Made by a program: the position numbers and the translations under genes | Notes under the pieces: model-generated | Told to the model about the DNA's origin: nothing | Database searches by the model: none | The model's input: the letters and a program-made list of their open reading frames with translations, nothing else | DNA from: an uncultured Clostridia bacterium | Lineage (GTDB): Bacteria > Bacillota > Clostridia > Lachnospirales > Lachnospiraceae | NCBI GenBank assembly: GCA_945622055.1 | Contig: CALZBV010000084.1 | Span: 1 to 9,383, forward strand | Direction of reading: 5' to 3' | Length of the DNA stretch: 9,383 nucleotides | Shown: in pieces, positions 1 through 7,485 of the stretch | Layout of the letters: every line of letters begins with the position of its first letter | Numbering within the stretch: the first letter of the stretch is position 1

Positions 1-336
1 CTTCCGGATGCTGTCCAGCTTCTGCTCAATTGCATTGCTGCTTACCTCAGCCGCCTGCTCCGGAAATAAGACATCCGGCCTTCTTGCCTTTCTATTGTCC
101 GGCATATAATCTGCATCGGACGGCTCTGTATGTTTTTTATGTATGGAACGCTCATAGACATTCGGTTCATCAACAGCGGCAGTAACCTCCCAGAATGGCT
201 TTTGAAACAGCCGCAGAAAAAGACTTTTCTGTTCTACCTTTTTCGATGCCATTTTTACCGCATTTTCACCAAGCTCCTTTTTGGCGAGCTCCATTGCTTC
301 TTCTTCTGTTTTTCCTTTAAAGGTCTTAATGTTCAT
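1..336 (-). CDS. flhF: FlhF, flagellar SRP-family GTPase, N-terminal part (cut by left edge)
   Basis: The first 112 residues of a protein that continues beyond the left edge. FlhF is an SRP-type GTPase that helps set the number and position of flagella and early basal-body assembly at the membrane. What is visible is the N-terminal B domain: a start of the type MNIKTFKGKTEEEAMELA, then a KELGENAV segment, a basic and aromatic stretch, and VTAAVDE near residue 55. After that comes a hydrophilic, probably disordered linker. The GTP-binding NG domain is not in the window, so the call rests on the N-terminal pattern and on the position directly after flhA. The ATG immediately follows the flhA stop (TAAATG). 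A GGTGA eight bases upstream, inside the last flhA codons, can serve as ribosome binding site, so translation is probably coupled to flhA. The N-terminus faintly resembles the Jag N-domain, but the context favours FlhF. Confidence 0.88.
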   Translation of the reverse strand, partial: MNIKTFKGKTEEEAMELAKKELGENAVKMASKKVEQKSLFLRLFQKPFWEVTAAVDEPNVYERSIHKKHTEPSDADYMPDNRKARRPDVLFPEQAAEVSSNAIEQKLDSIRK

Positions 337-2370
337 TTATTCGGTCACCATCCCTACTGATTGTAATTCGACATTTGACTCAATTTCATTGTAGGAAATC
401 ACAATTAAATCCGGATAATAATCCTTTGTCAGCCGTTTAAAATACATTCGAACAATCGGAGAAGTTACAACAATCGGATTTCTTCCGAGATTTTCAAGCT
501 TTTCAGCCTCCTCCTTCACCGACCTCATCAAACGCTGTGTTTTTTCCGGATCGAGCGTAATGTAAGCTCCCTGCTCTGTCTGCTTTACGGAATTCATGAT
601 ATCCTGCTCGGCTCTCGGATCAAGGGTAACCACACTCGTTGTTTCACCACCCGGAAAATATTTGTTCGAAATTGCACGCTTTAATGCCTGTCTTACATAC
701 TCTGTAAGTACGTCGGTATCTCTTGTGGTTGCCGCATAATCCGCAAGTGTTTCAAGAATCGTAATCATATCCCGGATTGCAATTCCTTCGCGCAAAAGAT
801 TTTGCAGCACCTTCTGTATCTCTCCGATGCCCAGAAGCTTCGGAATCAGTTCATTGACAAGCACCTGGTTCTGTTCGGTAATATTGTTAATCAGATCCTG
901 TACCGCCTGTCTCGTAAGAAGCTCATCAAGGTGTGCCTTGATTACCTCAGTAAGATGCGTCGCAATGATTGACGGCGGGTCTACTACCGTATATCCATAG
1001 GACTCCGCACGTTCTCTCTGGCTCTCGGTAATCCAGATTGCCGGAAGATGATACGATGGCTCAAAGGTTGGAATTCCGGTAATTTCCTCCTCTACATGTC
1101 CCGGATTCATTGCCATATAGTGGTCAAACAAAATCTCACCGTCGCTGACCGCAATTCCTTTGATTTTAATCACATACTGGTTCGGATTCAGCTGAATGTT
1201 GTCTCTCAGACGAATCGTCGGAACAACGCAGCCAAGCTCCAATGCAATCTGTCTTCGAATTAATACTACACGGTCAAGCAAATCACCTCCCTGGCTGACA
1301 TCCGCAAGCGGAATGATACCATATCCGAATTCAAGCTCCACCTGGTCAGGCAAAATAATCTCCCGCACATTTTCGGGCTTTCGAATCGGAAGCTCTTCCT
1401 CTTCCACTGCTTTTGCAGCAGCCTCCGTCTGGGCAATCTCAAATTTCTCCTGCATCTTACGTCCAACCATGATGAACACCACACCATAGCCGATAAAGAT
1501 TACCTTCGGAAGCTTCGTAAAAAGTCCCATCGCCATAAGTCCGGCACCTACCATGTAAAGCACCTTTGGCGTCGAAAAAAGCTCCTTCAAAAGCAGGTCT
1601 CCGACATCGGCTTCCTTAGATACCTTCGTAACCATGATACCGGTCGAAAGCGAAATCAGCAGCGACGGAATCTGACTTACCAATCCGTCACCGATGGTCA
1701 TGATGGCATATTTGTTGATTGCCGTATTAAAATCAAGCCCCTGACGCAGCATTCCCATAACAAGTCCGCCAATAAGGTTTACTGCTGTAATCATAAGTCC
1801 GGCAGCGGCATCTCCCTTAACATACTTCGTGGCACCGTCCATGGAACCGAAGAATGCAGACTCCGCCTGAATCTTCTCCCGTCGTACCTTTGCCTCTGCA
1901 TCGGTAATGGCACCGGTATTTAAATCCGCATCAATTGCCATCTGTTTTCCGGGCATTGCATCAAGCGTAAATCTCGCCTGCACCTCGGATACTCGTTCAG
2001 AACCTTTATTGATTACCATAAACTGAACGAGAATGAGAATAAAAAACACGATAATGCCGACGATTAAATCACCGCCGCCGACAAATTCACCAAACGTTTC
2101 AACAACCTCTCCCGCGTAGCCCTGTGTCAGAATGTTCTTCGTAGATGCAACATTCAGACCAATCCGGAACACGGTGGTAAACAGCAGAACCATCGGGAAG
2201 GTGGACATATTGAGCACTTCCTGGGAAAACAATGCATTAAACAGAATGATTAGGGCAATGGAAATATTAAGCGCCATCAGCACATCGAGTAAAAATGTCG
2301 GAATCGGCACAAGCAAAAAGATAATTGCCGACAGAATATATATTCCTAAAAACATATCTGATTTTTTCAC
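337..2370 (-). CDS. flhA: FlhA, flagellar type III export gate protein
   Basis: FlhA is the largest export-gate protein. It forms a nonameric ring under the FliPQR pore, couples proton flow to export and docks chaperone-substrate complexes. At 677 residues it is full length. Residues 1-305 hold about eight hydrophobic segments. The FHIPEP family signature (VQARFTLDAMPGKQM) lies at about 130-144. Charged residues that matter in Salmonella FlhA appear to be kept: Arg69, Lys182 and Asp187 in TKYVKGD, and Asp228 in GDGLVSQIP (my alignment by eye). Residues from about 330 to the end form the soluble cytoplasmic domain. The start is GTG, not ATG. An AGGGAGGG six bases upstream fits that GTG well, whereas the next in-frame ATG (residue 6) would lie about 21 bases from it. 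flhB ends 65 bases upstream, a larger gap than most in this operon, and flhF follows with no gap. Confidence 0.98.
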   Translation of the reverse strand: MKKSDMFLGIYILSAIIFLLVPIPTFLLDVLMALNISIALIILFNALFSQEVLNMSTFPMVLLFTTVFRIGLNVASTKNILTQGYAGEVVETFGEFVGGGDLIVGIIVFFILILVQFMVINKGSERVSEVQARFTLDAMPGKQMAIDADLNTGAITDAEAKVRREKIQAESAFFGSMDGATKYVKGDAAAGLMITAVNLIGGLVMGMLRQGLDFNTAINKYAIMTIGDGLVSQIPSLLISLSTGIMVTKVSKEADVGDLLLKELFSTPKVLYMVGAGLMAMGLFTKLPKVIFIGYGVVFIMVGRKMQEKFEIAQTEAAAKAVEEEELPIRKPENVREIILPDQVELEFGYGIIPLADVSQGGDLLDRVVLIRRQIALELGCVVPTIRLRDNIQLNPNQYVIKIKGIAVSDGEILFDHYMAMNPGHVEEEITGIPTFEPSYHLPAIWITESQRERAESYGYTVVDPPSIIATHLTEVIKAHLDELLTRQAVQDLINNITEQNQVLVNELIPKLLGIGEIQKVLQNLLREGIAIRDMITILETLADYAATTRDTDVLTEYVRQALKRAISNKYFPGGETTSVVTLDPRAEQDIMNSVKQTEQGAYITLDPEKTQRLMRSVKEEAEKLENLGRNPIVVTSPIVRMYFKRLTKDYYPDLIVISYNEIESNVELQSVGMVTE

Positions 2371-2376
2371 TGCTTT

Positions 2377-2384
2377 CCCTCCCT
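2377..2384 (-). promoter_or_regulatory. Ribosome binding site that fixes the GTG start of flhA
   Basis: On the minus strand AGGGAGGG lies six bases before a GTG codon. This is a near-consensus Shine-Dalgarno sequence at ideal spacing, so it supports GTG as the flhA start rather than the ATG five codons later. Confidence 0.85.
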
Positions 2385-2435
2385 TCCGTAAAGATTTCTG
2401 CTGAAATAGTTCTACTCTGATTTATCGTTTTCTTT

Positions 2436-3572
2436 CTATGCAACACCGTCATGCTTTAACTGGTATACATAAGCCAGCACCTCTGCCACCATCTGATACA
2501 GTTCTCTCGGAATCTCCGCATCAGGGTCAACATTGTAGTACAGCATACGGGCCAGTGGCTTATTCTCCACAATCGGAATACTGTTTTCCTTTGCCGCTTC
2601 CTTTATTTTCTGAGCCAGATAATCGGCCCCCTTCGCAATCAGCACCGGCGCTTCCGCAACCTCCTTATCGTACTTGATTGCACAGGCAAAATGCGTCGGG
2701 TTTGTAATAACAACATCCGCCTCCGGAAGCTTCTGCATCATACGACGCTGCGAAACCTCACGCATTTTAGATTTAATCTTACCCTTTACCTGCGGGTCAC
2801 CTTCCTGCTGCTTGTATTCATCCTTAACCTCCTGCTTGCTCATACGCAGGTCCTTTTTAAACTTAATCTTTCGGTAAATATAATCCGCCACACCGATAAT
2901 CAGATAAAATGCCGAAAGCTTGATGCCGAGATTAATGATAAAATCTCCGATATACGCAACCGCCTGATTCAGGGAAAAATCATACAACAGCACAACTGCA
3001 TCGGCTTTTTTCTTTAACTCGGAATATGCAATATAAAAGATTAAGCTAAGCTTTACTATGTCCTTCACAAGCTCAAACAGCTTGTCCTTGGAAAAAATAC
3101 GCTTAATTCCTTTGGCAGGATTAAATTTGTCGAATTTCGGCTTGAGCGGTTTTGTCGTTACCTGCCATTTTACCTGGACAACATTTACTGCAAATGCAAC
3201 CGCTACTGCAATCACAAGCAACGGAAGTCCGGTAATTAAAACCTCTGCAAGCCCCTTTCTTAAAAAGGCCGTCGCGATGTTTTTCGTAAAATCTTCGCGG
3301 GCATAAACCGAAAATAATGGATAAATTTCCGCAAAAATCTTCAAAAACCGCTTCCCAATGAAGCCGACAAATACCTTTAACATTACAAACAGGGCAAGAA
3401 GCATAAATGCCGTGGAAATCTCCTGGCTTTTTGCAACCTGACCTTCTTTTCTTGCATCCTGTAATTTTTTCGGAGTTGCCTCTTCCGTTTTATCTGCACC
3501 TTCATCTGCAAAGAACTGCAGCCGGTACGGAATCAGCACCGGTTCGGAAAACATTTCCCACTGCTTCGTCAT
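2436..3572 (-). CDS. flhB: FlhB, flagellar export switch protein
   Basis: FlhB is the export-gate protein that switches substrate specificity from rod/hook to filament subunits. It does so by cleaving itself at a conserved NPTH motif in its cytoplasmic domain. Here NPTH is intact at residues 291-294 (context VVITNPTHFACAIKY), so autocleavage between Asn and Pro is expected. The 378-residue length is normal or slightly long. The N-terminus carries the typical LQFFA segment (18-22) followed by DKTEEATPKKLQDARKEGQ. Four hydrophobic stretches occur at about 54-73, 110-135, 172-188 and 205-230. The linker with DEYKQQEGDP and a KGKIKSK run precedes the cleavage site. The ATG is preceded by a purine run (AAGGGGGGAGAGC), and fliR ends 15 bases upstream. 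About a dozen residues before LQFFA are an N-terminal extension compared with the Bacillus protein as I recall it. Confidence 0.97.
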   Translation of the reverse strand: MTKQWEMFSEPVLIPYRLQFFADEGADKTEEATPKKLQDARKEGQVAKSQEISTAFMLLALFVMLKVFVGFIGKRFLKIFAEIYPLFSVYAREDFTKNIATAFLRKGLAEVLITGLPLLVIAVAVAFAVNVVQVKWQVTTKPLKPKFDKFNPAKGIKRIFSKDKLFELVKDIVKLSLIFYIAYSELKKKADAVVLLYDFSLNQAVAYIGDFIINLGIKLSAFYLIIGVADYIYRKIKFKKDLRMSKQEVKDEYKQQEGDPQVKGKIKSKMREVSQRRMMQKLPEADVVITNPTHFACAIKYDKEVAEAPVLIAKGADYLAQKIKEAAKENSIPIVENKPLARMLYYNVDPDAEIPRELYQMVAEVLAYVYQLKHDGVA

Positions 3573-3587
3573 GCTCTCCCCCCTTTA

Positions 3588-4358
3588 TTAACTGCCGCCA
3601 AGATACGGAAGTGTTTCCTGCAGCATCGACATCATTTCACGGAATACAAAATCCGCCACCCCCGTAATCATCATTACCATTAAAACAAGTACTGCCAGTC
3701 CGACAAATACCTTCAGCTGCAGACCAATGACAAACATACTCATCTGCGGCGCAACCTTTGCCAGAATGGCAAGTATGGTATTTACGACCAGAAGACTGGC
3801 AAAAATCGGGAGTACAATACGAAACCCAATGACAAAATAATCCACCATAAATCGCTTCATCAGTTGATAGATATTAAAATCAAGCTTCACCGCTCCAACC
3901 GGAATCACGGTAAAGGAATCCACAATCGCGCGAATCAGATAGTGATGCAAATCCGTAATCAGAAGCATCAGCATAACCGCATAGGTATAAAGATTACCGG
4001 TAATCGTTACCTGGGTGCTCGTAATCGGATCATACTGATTTACCATGGAAAATCCAATCTCCTGATCAATCAGCTGGCCTGCAAACGAAAGAATATAATA
4101 CGAAACATTTGCCATAAAGCCCATAATCAGACCTGCAATGCTCTCCACCATCACAAGCATTGCATAATCTACTGCCGAAGTATACTCGACTGCCTGATAC
4201 GGCAGCATATGAAAAATCGGCAGGCTCAGCGCGATGGAAAGAATTGCTTTTATCCGCATCGGTATATTTCTCAGTGAAAAAATCGGCGCGGAAACCATAA
4301 ATCCGCTGACTCTCACAAGGATCAGCAGAAAAAATTCAAGATGTGGCAGCGAAATCAT
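3588..4358 (-). CDS. fliR: FliR, flagellar export gate protein
   Basis: FliR joins FliP and FliQ to build the export pore, with one FliR per complex. The 256-residue protein is strongly hydrophobic throughout, with about six membrane segments, which is the usual size and character. Family features seen include an N-terminal LVRVSGF (14-20), the GQLIDQEIGFSMVNQYDP block (94-111) and the late LAKVAPQMSMFVIGLQLK block (199-216). The ATG follows the fliQ stop by two bases (TAG CC ATG). Only a weak GGG lies upstream, so translation is probably coupled to fliQ. flhB follows after 15 bases. Confidence 0.97.
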   Translation of the reverse strand: MISLPHLEFFLLILVRVSGFMVSAPIFSLRNIPMRIKAILSIALSLPIFHMLPYQAVEYTSAVDYAMLVMVESIAGLIMGFMANVSYYILSFAGQLIDQEIGFSMVNQYDPITSTQVTITGNLYTYAVMLMLLITDLHHYLIRAIVDSFTVIPVGAVKLDFNIYQLMKRFMVDYFVIGFRIVLPIFASLLVVNTILAILAKVAPQMSMFVIGLQLKVFVGLAVLVLMVMMITGVADFVFREMMSMLQETLPYLGGS

Positions 4359-4360
4359 GG

Positions 4361-4633
4361 CTACCCGTTAATATAGTACCGGAAATTCATGCAGAGCTCT
4401 TCAAACAATTCTACCACAGTCCCCATAATCCAGTTTCCGGCAATAATCAGAACAAGAAACACCGCCAAAAGCTTCGGAACAAATGTGAGCGTTTGCTCCT
4501 GAATTGAGGTAACGGTCTGAAGAATACTGATGACAAGACCTACAACCAAAGAAACCAGAAGCATCGGTGCAGACGCTTTGATTACCGTAACCAAGGCCAT
4601 AACCAGTAATTGTATTAAGTTAGCTTCATCCAT
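4361..4633 (-). CDS. fliQ: FliQ, flagellar export gate protein
   Basis: FliQ is a small two-helix membrane protein; several copies pack around FliP and FliR in the export pore. At 90 residues it is the normal length. Two hydrophobic helices lie at about 15-40 and 52-75. Between them is the conserved ISILQTVTSIQEQTLTFVPK region (35-54), which identifies the family. A GGGAGGTG ribosome binding site about seven bases upstream supports the ATG. It lies 27 bases after fliP and two bases before fliR. Confidence 0.97.
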   Translation of the reverse strand: MDEANLIQLLVMALVTVIKASAPMLLVSLVVGLVISILQTVTSIQEQTLTFVPKLLAVFLVLIIAGNWIMGTVVELFEELCMNFRYYING

Positions 4634-4660
4634 ACTTTACACCTCCCCGGCCGGTATTTC

Positions 4661-5497
4661 CTATCCACCAAAGGATTGAAATGACCTCACGACATTCTCA
4701 ATGACAAGTGTCCATCCATCTGCCATAATAAAAAGCAAAATCTTAAATGGCATGGAAATTGTAGTCGGCGGAAGCATCATCATACCCATCGCCATAAGCG
4801 TAGATGAAACAACCATATCGATTACAATAAACGGGATATAAATCAAAAATCCGATGATAAAAGCAGCACGCAATTCGCTGATAATAAAGGCCGGAACCAG
4901 TACCCAGGTCGGAATATCATCTGTCGTCTGAATATTCTCAATTCCTGCAATATCCACAAAAAGAGCAAGCTCCTTCTCTCGCACCTCAAGAAACATGAAC
5001 TCGCGGATTGGTTCAATCCCTTCCTTCAGTGCTTCCTCTGCTGTTATTTCTCCGGCAGACAAAGGCTGAACTGCTCTCGTATTCACTTTTGAAATTGTCG
5101 GAGTCATAATAAAGAGCGTCAAAAACAACGCCAATCCAATCATGACCTGATTCGGAGGCGTTGTCTGGGTGCCCAGGGCCGAACGCACAAAATGAAGCAC
5201 GATCAGTACCCGGGTGAACGATGTCACCATAATGATAATAGACGGTGCAAGTGAAAGCACCGTAAGAATCAGAAGCATTCGAAGCGTTGTCGCAAGGGAA
5301 TTGTCTTCTGTTGAGTTTCCTGAAATGTTAAAATCAATTGTTCCAAGATTTCCGTTAATCTGTACTCCGCCGGAAGTCTTGTCCTCTGCAGCCATTGCTG
5401 TTTTCGGAGCACGACAAATAAAGGTTAACATACATACCGCAACGAAAAGAACAATCAAAAAAATAACATTTCGATTCTTACTTTCCCTCGTCATCAT
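4661..5497 (-). CDS. fliP: FliP, flagellar export gate protein
   Basis: FliP forms the core of the export pore with FliQ and FliR. With the start chosen here it has 278 residues. An N-terminal signal peptide is visible: charged MMTRESKNRN, hydrophobic 11-28, and a likely cleavage site after AMA at about 36, as expected for this family. Both FliP signatures are present: TSFTRVLIVLHFVRSALGTQ with TPPNQV (92-118), and IDMVVSSTLMAMGMMMLPP with ISMPFK (226-252). The frame extends three codons further up to a TTG, but the only ribosome binding site (AAAGG) directly abuts that TTG. It sits nine bases before the ATG used here; a second ATG follows immediately and is nearly as good. The gene overlaps the end of fliO by 20 bases, which suggests coupled translation. 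Confidence 0.96.
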   Translation of the reverse strand: MMTRESKNRNVIFLIVLFVAVCMLTFICRAPKTAMAAEDKTSGGVQINGNLGTIDFNISGNSTEDNSLATTLRMLLILTVLSLAPSIIIMVTSFTRVLIVLHFVRSALGTQTTPPNQVMIGLALFLTLFIMTPTISKVNTRAVQPLSAGEITAEEALKEGIEPIREFMFLEVREKELALFVDIAGIENIQTTDDIPTWVLVPAFIISELRAAFIIGFLIYIPFIVIDMVVSSTLMAMGMMMLPPTTISMPFKILLFIMADGWTLVIENVVRSFQSFGG

Positions 5498-5885
5498 GTC
5501 GATCAACCTTTACTCTCAAATCTGATAAAATATCTTTAAACGACTTTGAGAAACCGGTATTTTCTTCTGCCTTCAGTTCAAATTCATCCTGCTGTAATTC
5601 ACAGAGAAGCGAAATACTGTCCTTTGTAACACTGATTACAAAGTATCTCGTCCCAATCTGAACCAACTGTAAATACCGGTTCTGCGCCACCTGATATGTT
5701 TCAATCGGCTTAAAATTACTGTTCCGGCCACGTTGCATCTGCTGCCTTGCAACAAACCGTGTTGTAAAAACACACGCAACCAGAATCAGAATAAATACAA
5801 CCAAAAGAAAAATAAATTCAGCAATGCTTTGTCCAATCGACTTTACTTCTAAAAAAACCATTCGATTCAGAAAAGCATCTGCCAT
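5478..5885 (-). CDS. fliO: FliO (FliZ-type), flagellar export apparatus assembly protein
   Basis: FliO is a poorly conserved membrane protein that helps assemble the FliP ring; the Bacillus version is often called FliZ. The 135-residue product has one clear membrane helix at about 22-44 and then a basic stretch (RQQMQRGRNSNFK). A small cytoplasmic beta-rich domain follows, with the family pattern KPIETYQVAQNRYLQLVQIG and then YFVISVTKDSISLLCEL (59-97). Unlike the Bacillus protein it has no obvious long signal-peptide and periplasmic portion. The assignment rests on this domain plus the place directly before fliP. An AAAGGAG five bases upstream supports the ATG. cheY ends 14 bases upstream. 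Confidence 0.9.
   Translation of the reverse strand: MADAFLNRMVFLEVKSIGQSIAEFIFLLVVFILILVACVFTTRFVARQQMQRGRNSNFKPIETYQVAQNRYLQLVQIGTRYFVISVTKDSISLLCELQQDEFELKAEENTGFSKSFKDILSDLRVKVDRHDDEGK
5507..5511 (-). promoter_or_regulatory. Ribosome binding site that decides the fliP start
   Basis: AAAGG on the minus strand, inside the last codons of fliO. It is nine bases from the proposed fliP ATG. It directly touches an upstream in-frame TTG, which therefore cannot use it as start. Confidence 0.6.
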
Positions 5886-5899
5886 AATTACTCCTTTAC

Positions 5900-6262
5900 T
5901 CAGCCTACCGCCTTACGTACAGCTTCCAGGACACGGTCTGCCTGGAACGGCTTAACGATGAAATCCTTTGCGCCGGCCTGAATGGACTCAATTACCATTG
6001 CCTGCTGACCCATTGCGGAGCACATAATTACATTTGCCGACGGGTCCTTTGCTTTAATCTCTCTTAACGCCTGAATACCGTCCTTTTCCGGCATGGTGAT
6101 ATCCATCATAACAAGATCCGGCTTAACCTCCATGTACTTATCCACAGCAACCGCGCCGTTTTCTGCCTCACCGGCAACATTATAACCGTTCTTCGTTAAG
6201 ATATCCTTAATCATCATACGCATAAATGCTGCATCGTCACAAATCAGAATATTCTTAGCCAT
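5900..6262 (-). CDS. cheY: CheY, chemotaxis response regulator
   Basis: A single receiver domain of 120 residues with no output domain. CheY is phosphorylated by the CheA kinase, then diffuses to the motor and binds the switch to change rotation. All catalytic residues are in place: the acidic pair Asp9-Asp10, the phosphorylation site Asp54 (in LVMMDITMP), Ser82 in the Thr/Ser position (MCSAMG), and Lys104 (VKPF). The ATG has GGAG seven bases upstream. It lies between fliY and fliO as in Bacillus and many Clostridia, next to its targets FliM and FliY. CheA is not in the window. Confidence 0.96.
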   Translation of the reverse strand: MAKNILICDDAAFMRMMIKDILTKNGYNVAGEAENGAVAVDKYMEVKPDLVMMDITMPEKDGIQALREIKAKDPSANVIMCSAMGQQAMVIESIQAGAKDFIVKPFQADRVLEAVRKAVG

Positions 6263-6300
6263 TCTATCTCTCCATTTCTTACAAGGTTTTACTTTTGTTC

Positions 6301-7482
6301 TTACTTAATTACTTCCGTAACCCGGATTGCAAATGCCTCCTCGATTACCACTACCTCACCCTTGGCAACATACTTGCCGTTTACCAAAACGTCAATCGGT
6401 TCACCGGCCAGCCGGTTGAGCTCTAAAATCGTTCCGGGAGCAAAATCAAGAATCTCTCGGATGGATTTACTTGTTCTGCCAAGCTCCACGGTTACCTCAA
6501 GCGGAACATCAAGCAGAAGATCGATGTTTTCCGTCTGAAGCAGTGGACTCTGAACCGGTTGGAACGGCTGGAACTGCGCAGGTGCAATATTCACATCCTG
6601 CACCGGTGGCATGTAATTCATGTTCATCGGCTGCTGCATCATTCCAGGCATCTGTCCCATCATGCCCATTCCCATATTCATTGCCATATTCTGAGCCGGC
6701 ATCGGAGCCGCCGCCTGTTGCGGAACCGGAGCCGGTTGAGGTATCGGATTTGAGACTGGCGCAGGCTCCGGAATAGCCACCGGCTCTGCTGCCGCCATGT
6801 CATCATTTATAAACTTCTTATACAAGCTTTTTGCAAACTCTATCGGATAGAGCTGCATCAGTTCGCTGTCAATCAGGTTACCGATTTCCATGCGGAATGA
6901 AACCTTAACAAATGGTCCCCGTAAAAAAGGAGCAATCTCTTCCCTGTTTACAACATCATTCAGGTTAATCAGACTTGCACTTGGCGGACTGATGTCAATC
7001 TTGGTTTCAAACATGGACGAAAGAGAGGTTGAGGAAGCACCCATCATCTGGTTCATTGCTTCACTAATTGCACTCAGATGCAGATCATTCAGCGGATCAT
7101 TACAGTTTGAACCATCACCGCCCATCATCAAGTCAGCAATAATCTTAACATCTCTCTCCTGCAAAATAAGTATATTTTTACCATCCAGTCCCTCTTTATA
7201 GGAAATTTGAATGAAAACGCACGGAGCTGAATACTGTTTTACAAGTTCATCCCATTCGCAAATCGAAACATTCGGTGTCGAAATGTTTACCTTCTGGTTT
7301 ACCAGGGCAAACAACGTAGTTGCGGAAGAACCAAGGCTGATATTGGAAATCTCCCCAATGGCATCCTTTTCCTCTGCCGTGAGTAAATCGCTGAAGGCAC
7401 CGGAAGCTTTCGCCGGCTCTTCGTCCATGTCGATACCACTGAACAGGGCATTGATTTCTTCTTGCGATAACATTCCGTCCAT
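6301..7482 (-). CDS. fliY: FliY, flagellar switch protein and CheY-P phosphatase (FliN-type C-terminus)
   Basis: FliY is the Gram-positive replacement for FliN in the switch C-ring and also dephosphorylates CheY-P. The 393-residue protein has four parts. Residues 1-17 (MDGMLSQEEINALFSGI) are the CheY-binding peptide shared with FliM. Residues about 35-215 are a CheC-like domain with both catalytic motifs intact, Glu44/Asn47 and Glu141/Asn144. Prolines at 70 and 166-167 fall about where the motif expects them. Residues about 233-316 are a Pro-, Gln- and Met-rich linker. Residues about 318-393 are the SpoA/FliN domain (LLDVPLEVTVELGRTSKSIREIL and onward). The ATG is three bases after fliM, and its ribosome binding site lies in the last fliM codons. 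Databases may label it FliN; there is no separate short fliN in the window. Confidence 0.95.
   Translation of the reverse strand: MDGMLSQEEINALFSGIDMDEEPAKASGAFSDLLTAEEKDAIGEISNISLGSSATTLFALVNQKVNISTPNVSICEWDELVKQYSAPCVFIQISYKEGLDGKNILILQERDVKIIADLMMGGDGSNCNDPLNDLHLSAISEAMNQMMGASSTSLSSMFETKIDISPPSASLINLNDVVNREEIAPFLRGPFVKVSFRMEIGNLIDSELMQLYPIEFAKSLYKKFINDDMAAAEPVAIPEPAPVSNPIPQPAPVPQQAAAPMPAQNMAMNMGMGMMGQMPGMMQQPMNMNYMPPVQDVNIAPAQFQPFQPVQSPLLQTENIDLLLDVPLEVTVELGRTSKSIREILDFAPGTILELNRLAGEPIDVLVNGKYVAKGEVVVIEEAFAIRVTEVIK
6535..6786 (-). other. Low-complexity Pro/Gln/Met-rich linker of FliY
   Basis: Codons for FliY residues 233-316, between the CheC-like and FliN domains. The first part is Pro/Ala-rich (PEPAPVSNPIPQPAPVPQQ). 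The second has 13 methionines among residues 261-291, with Gly, Asn and Gln between. It is probably a flexible tether; no fold or motif is evident. Confidence 0.85.
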
Positions 7483-7485
7483 ACC

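Noticed and set aside
2394..2407. Small hairpin ATTTC-AGCA-GAAAT in the flhB-flhA gap
   Set aside because: Only five AT-rich pairs, no T tract, and the flhA ribosome binding site follows. It is too weak to call a terminator or regulator.
3864..4277. Plus-strand open frame of 137 codons across fliR
   Set aside because: It lies wholly antisense to a strongly recognised gene, has an odd composition (His/Asn/Ile rich) and no recognisable domain. It is a shadow of fliR.
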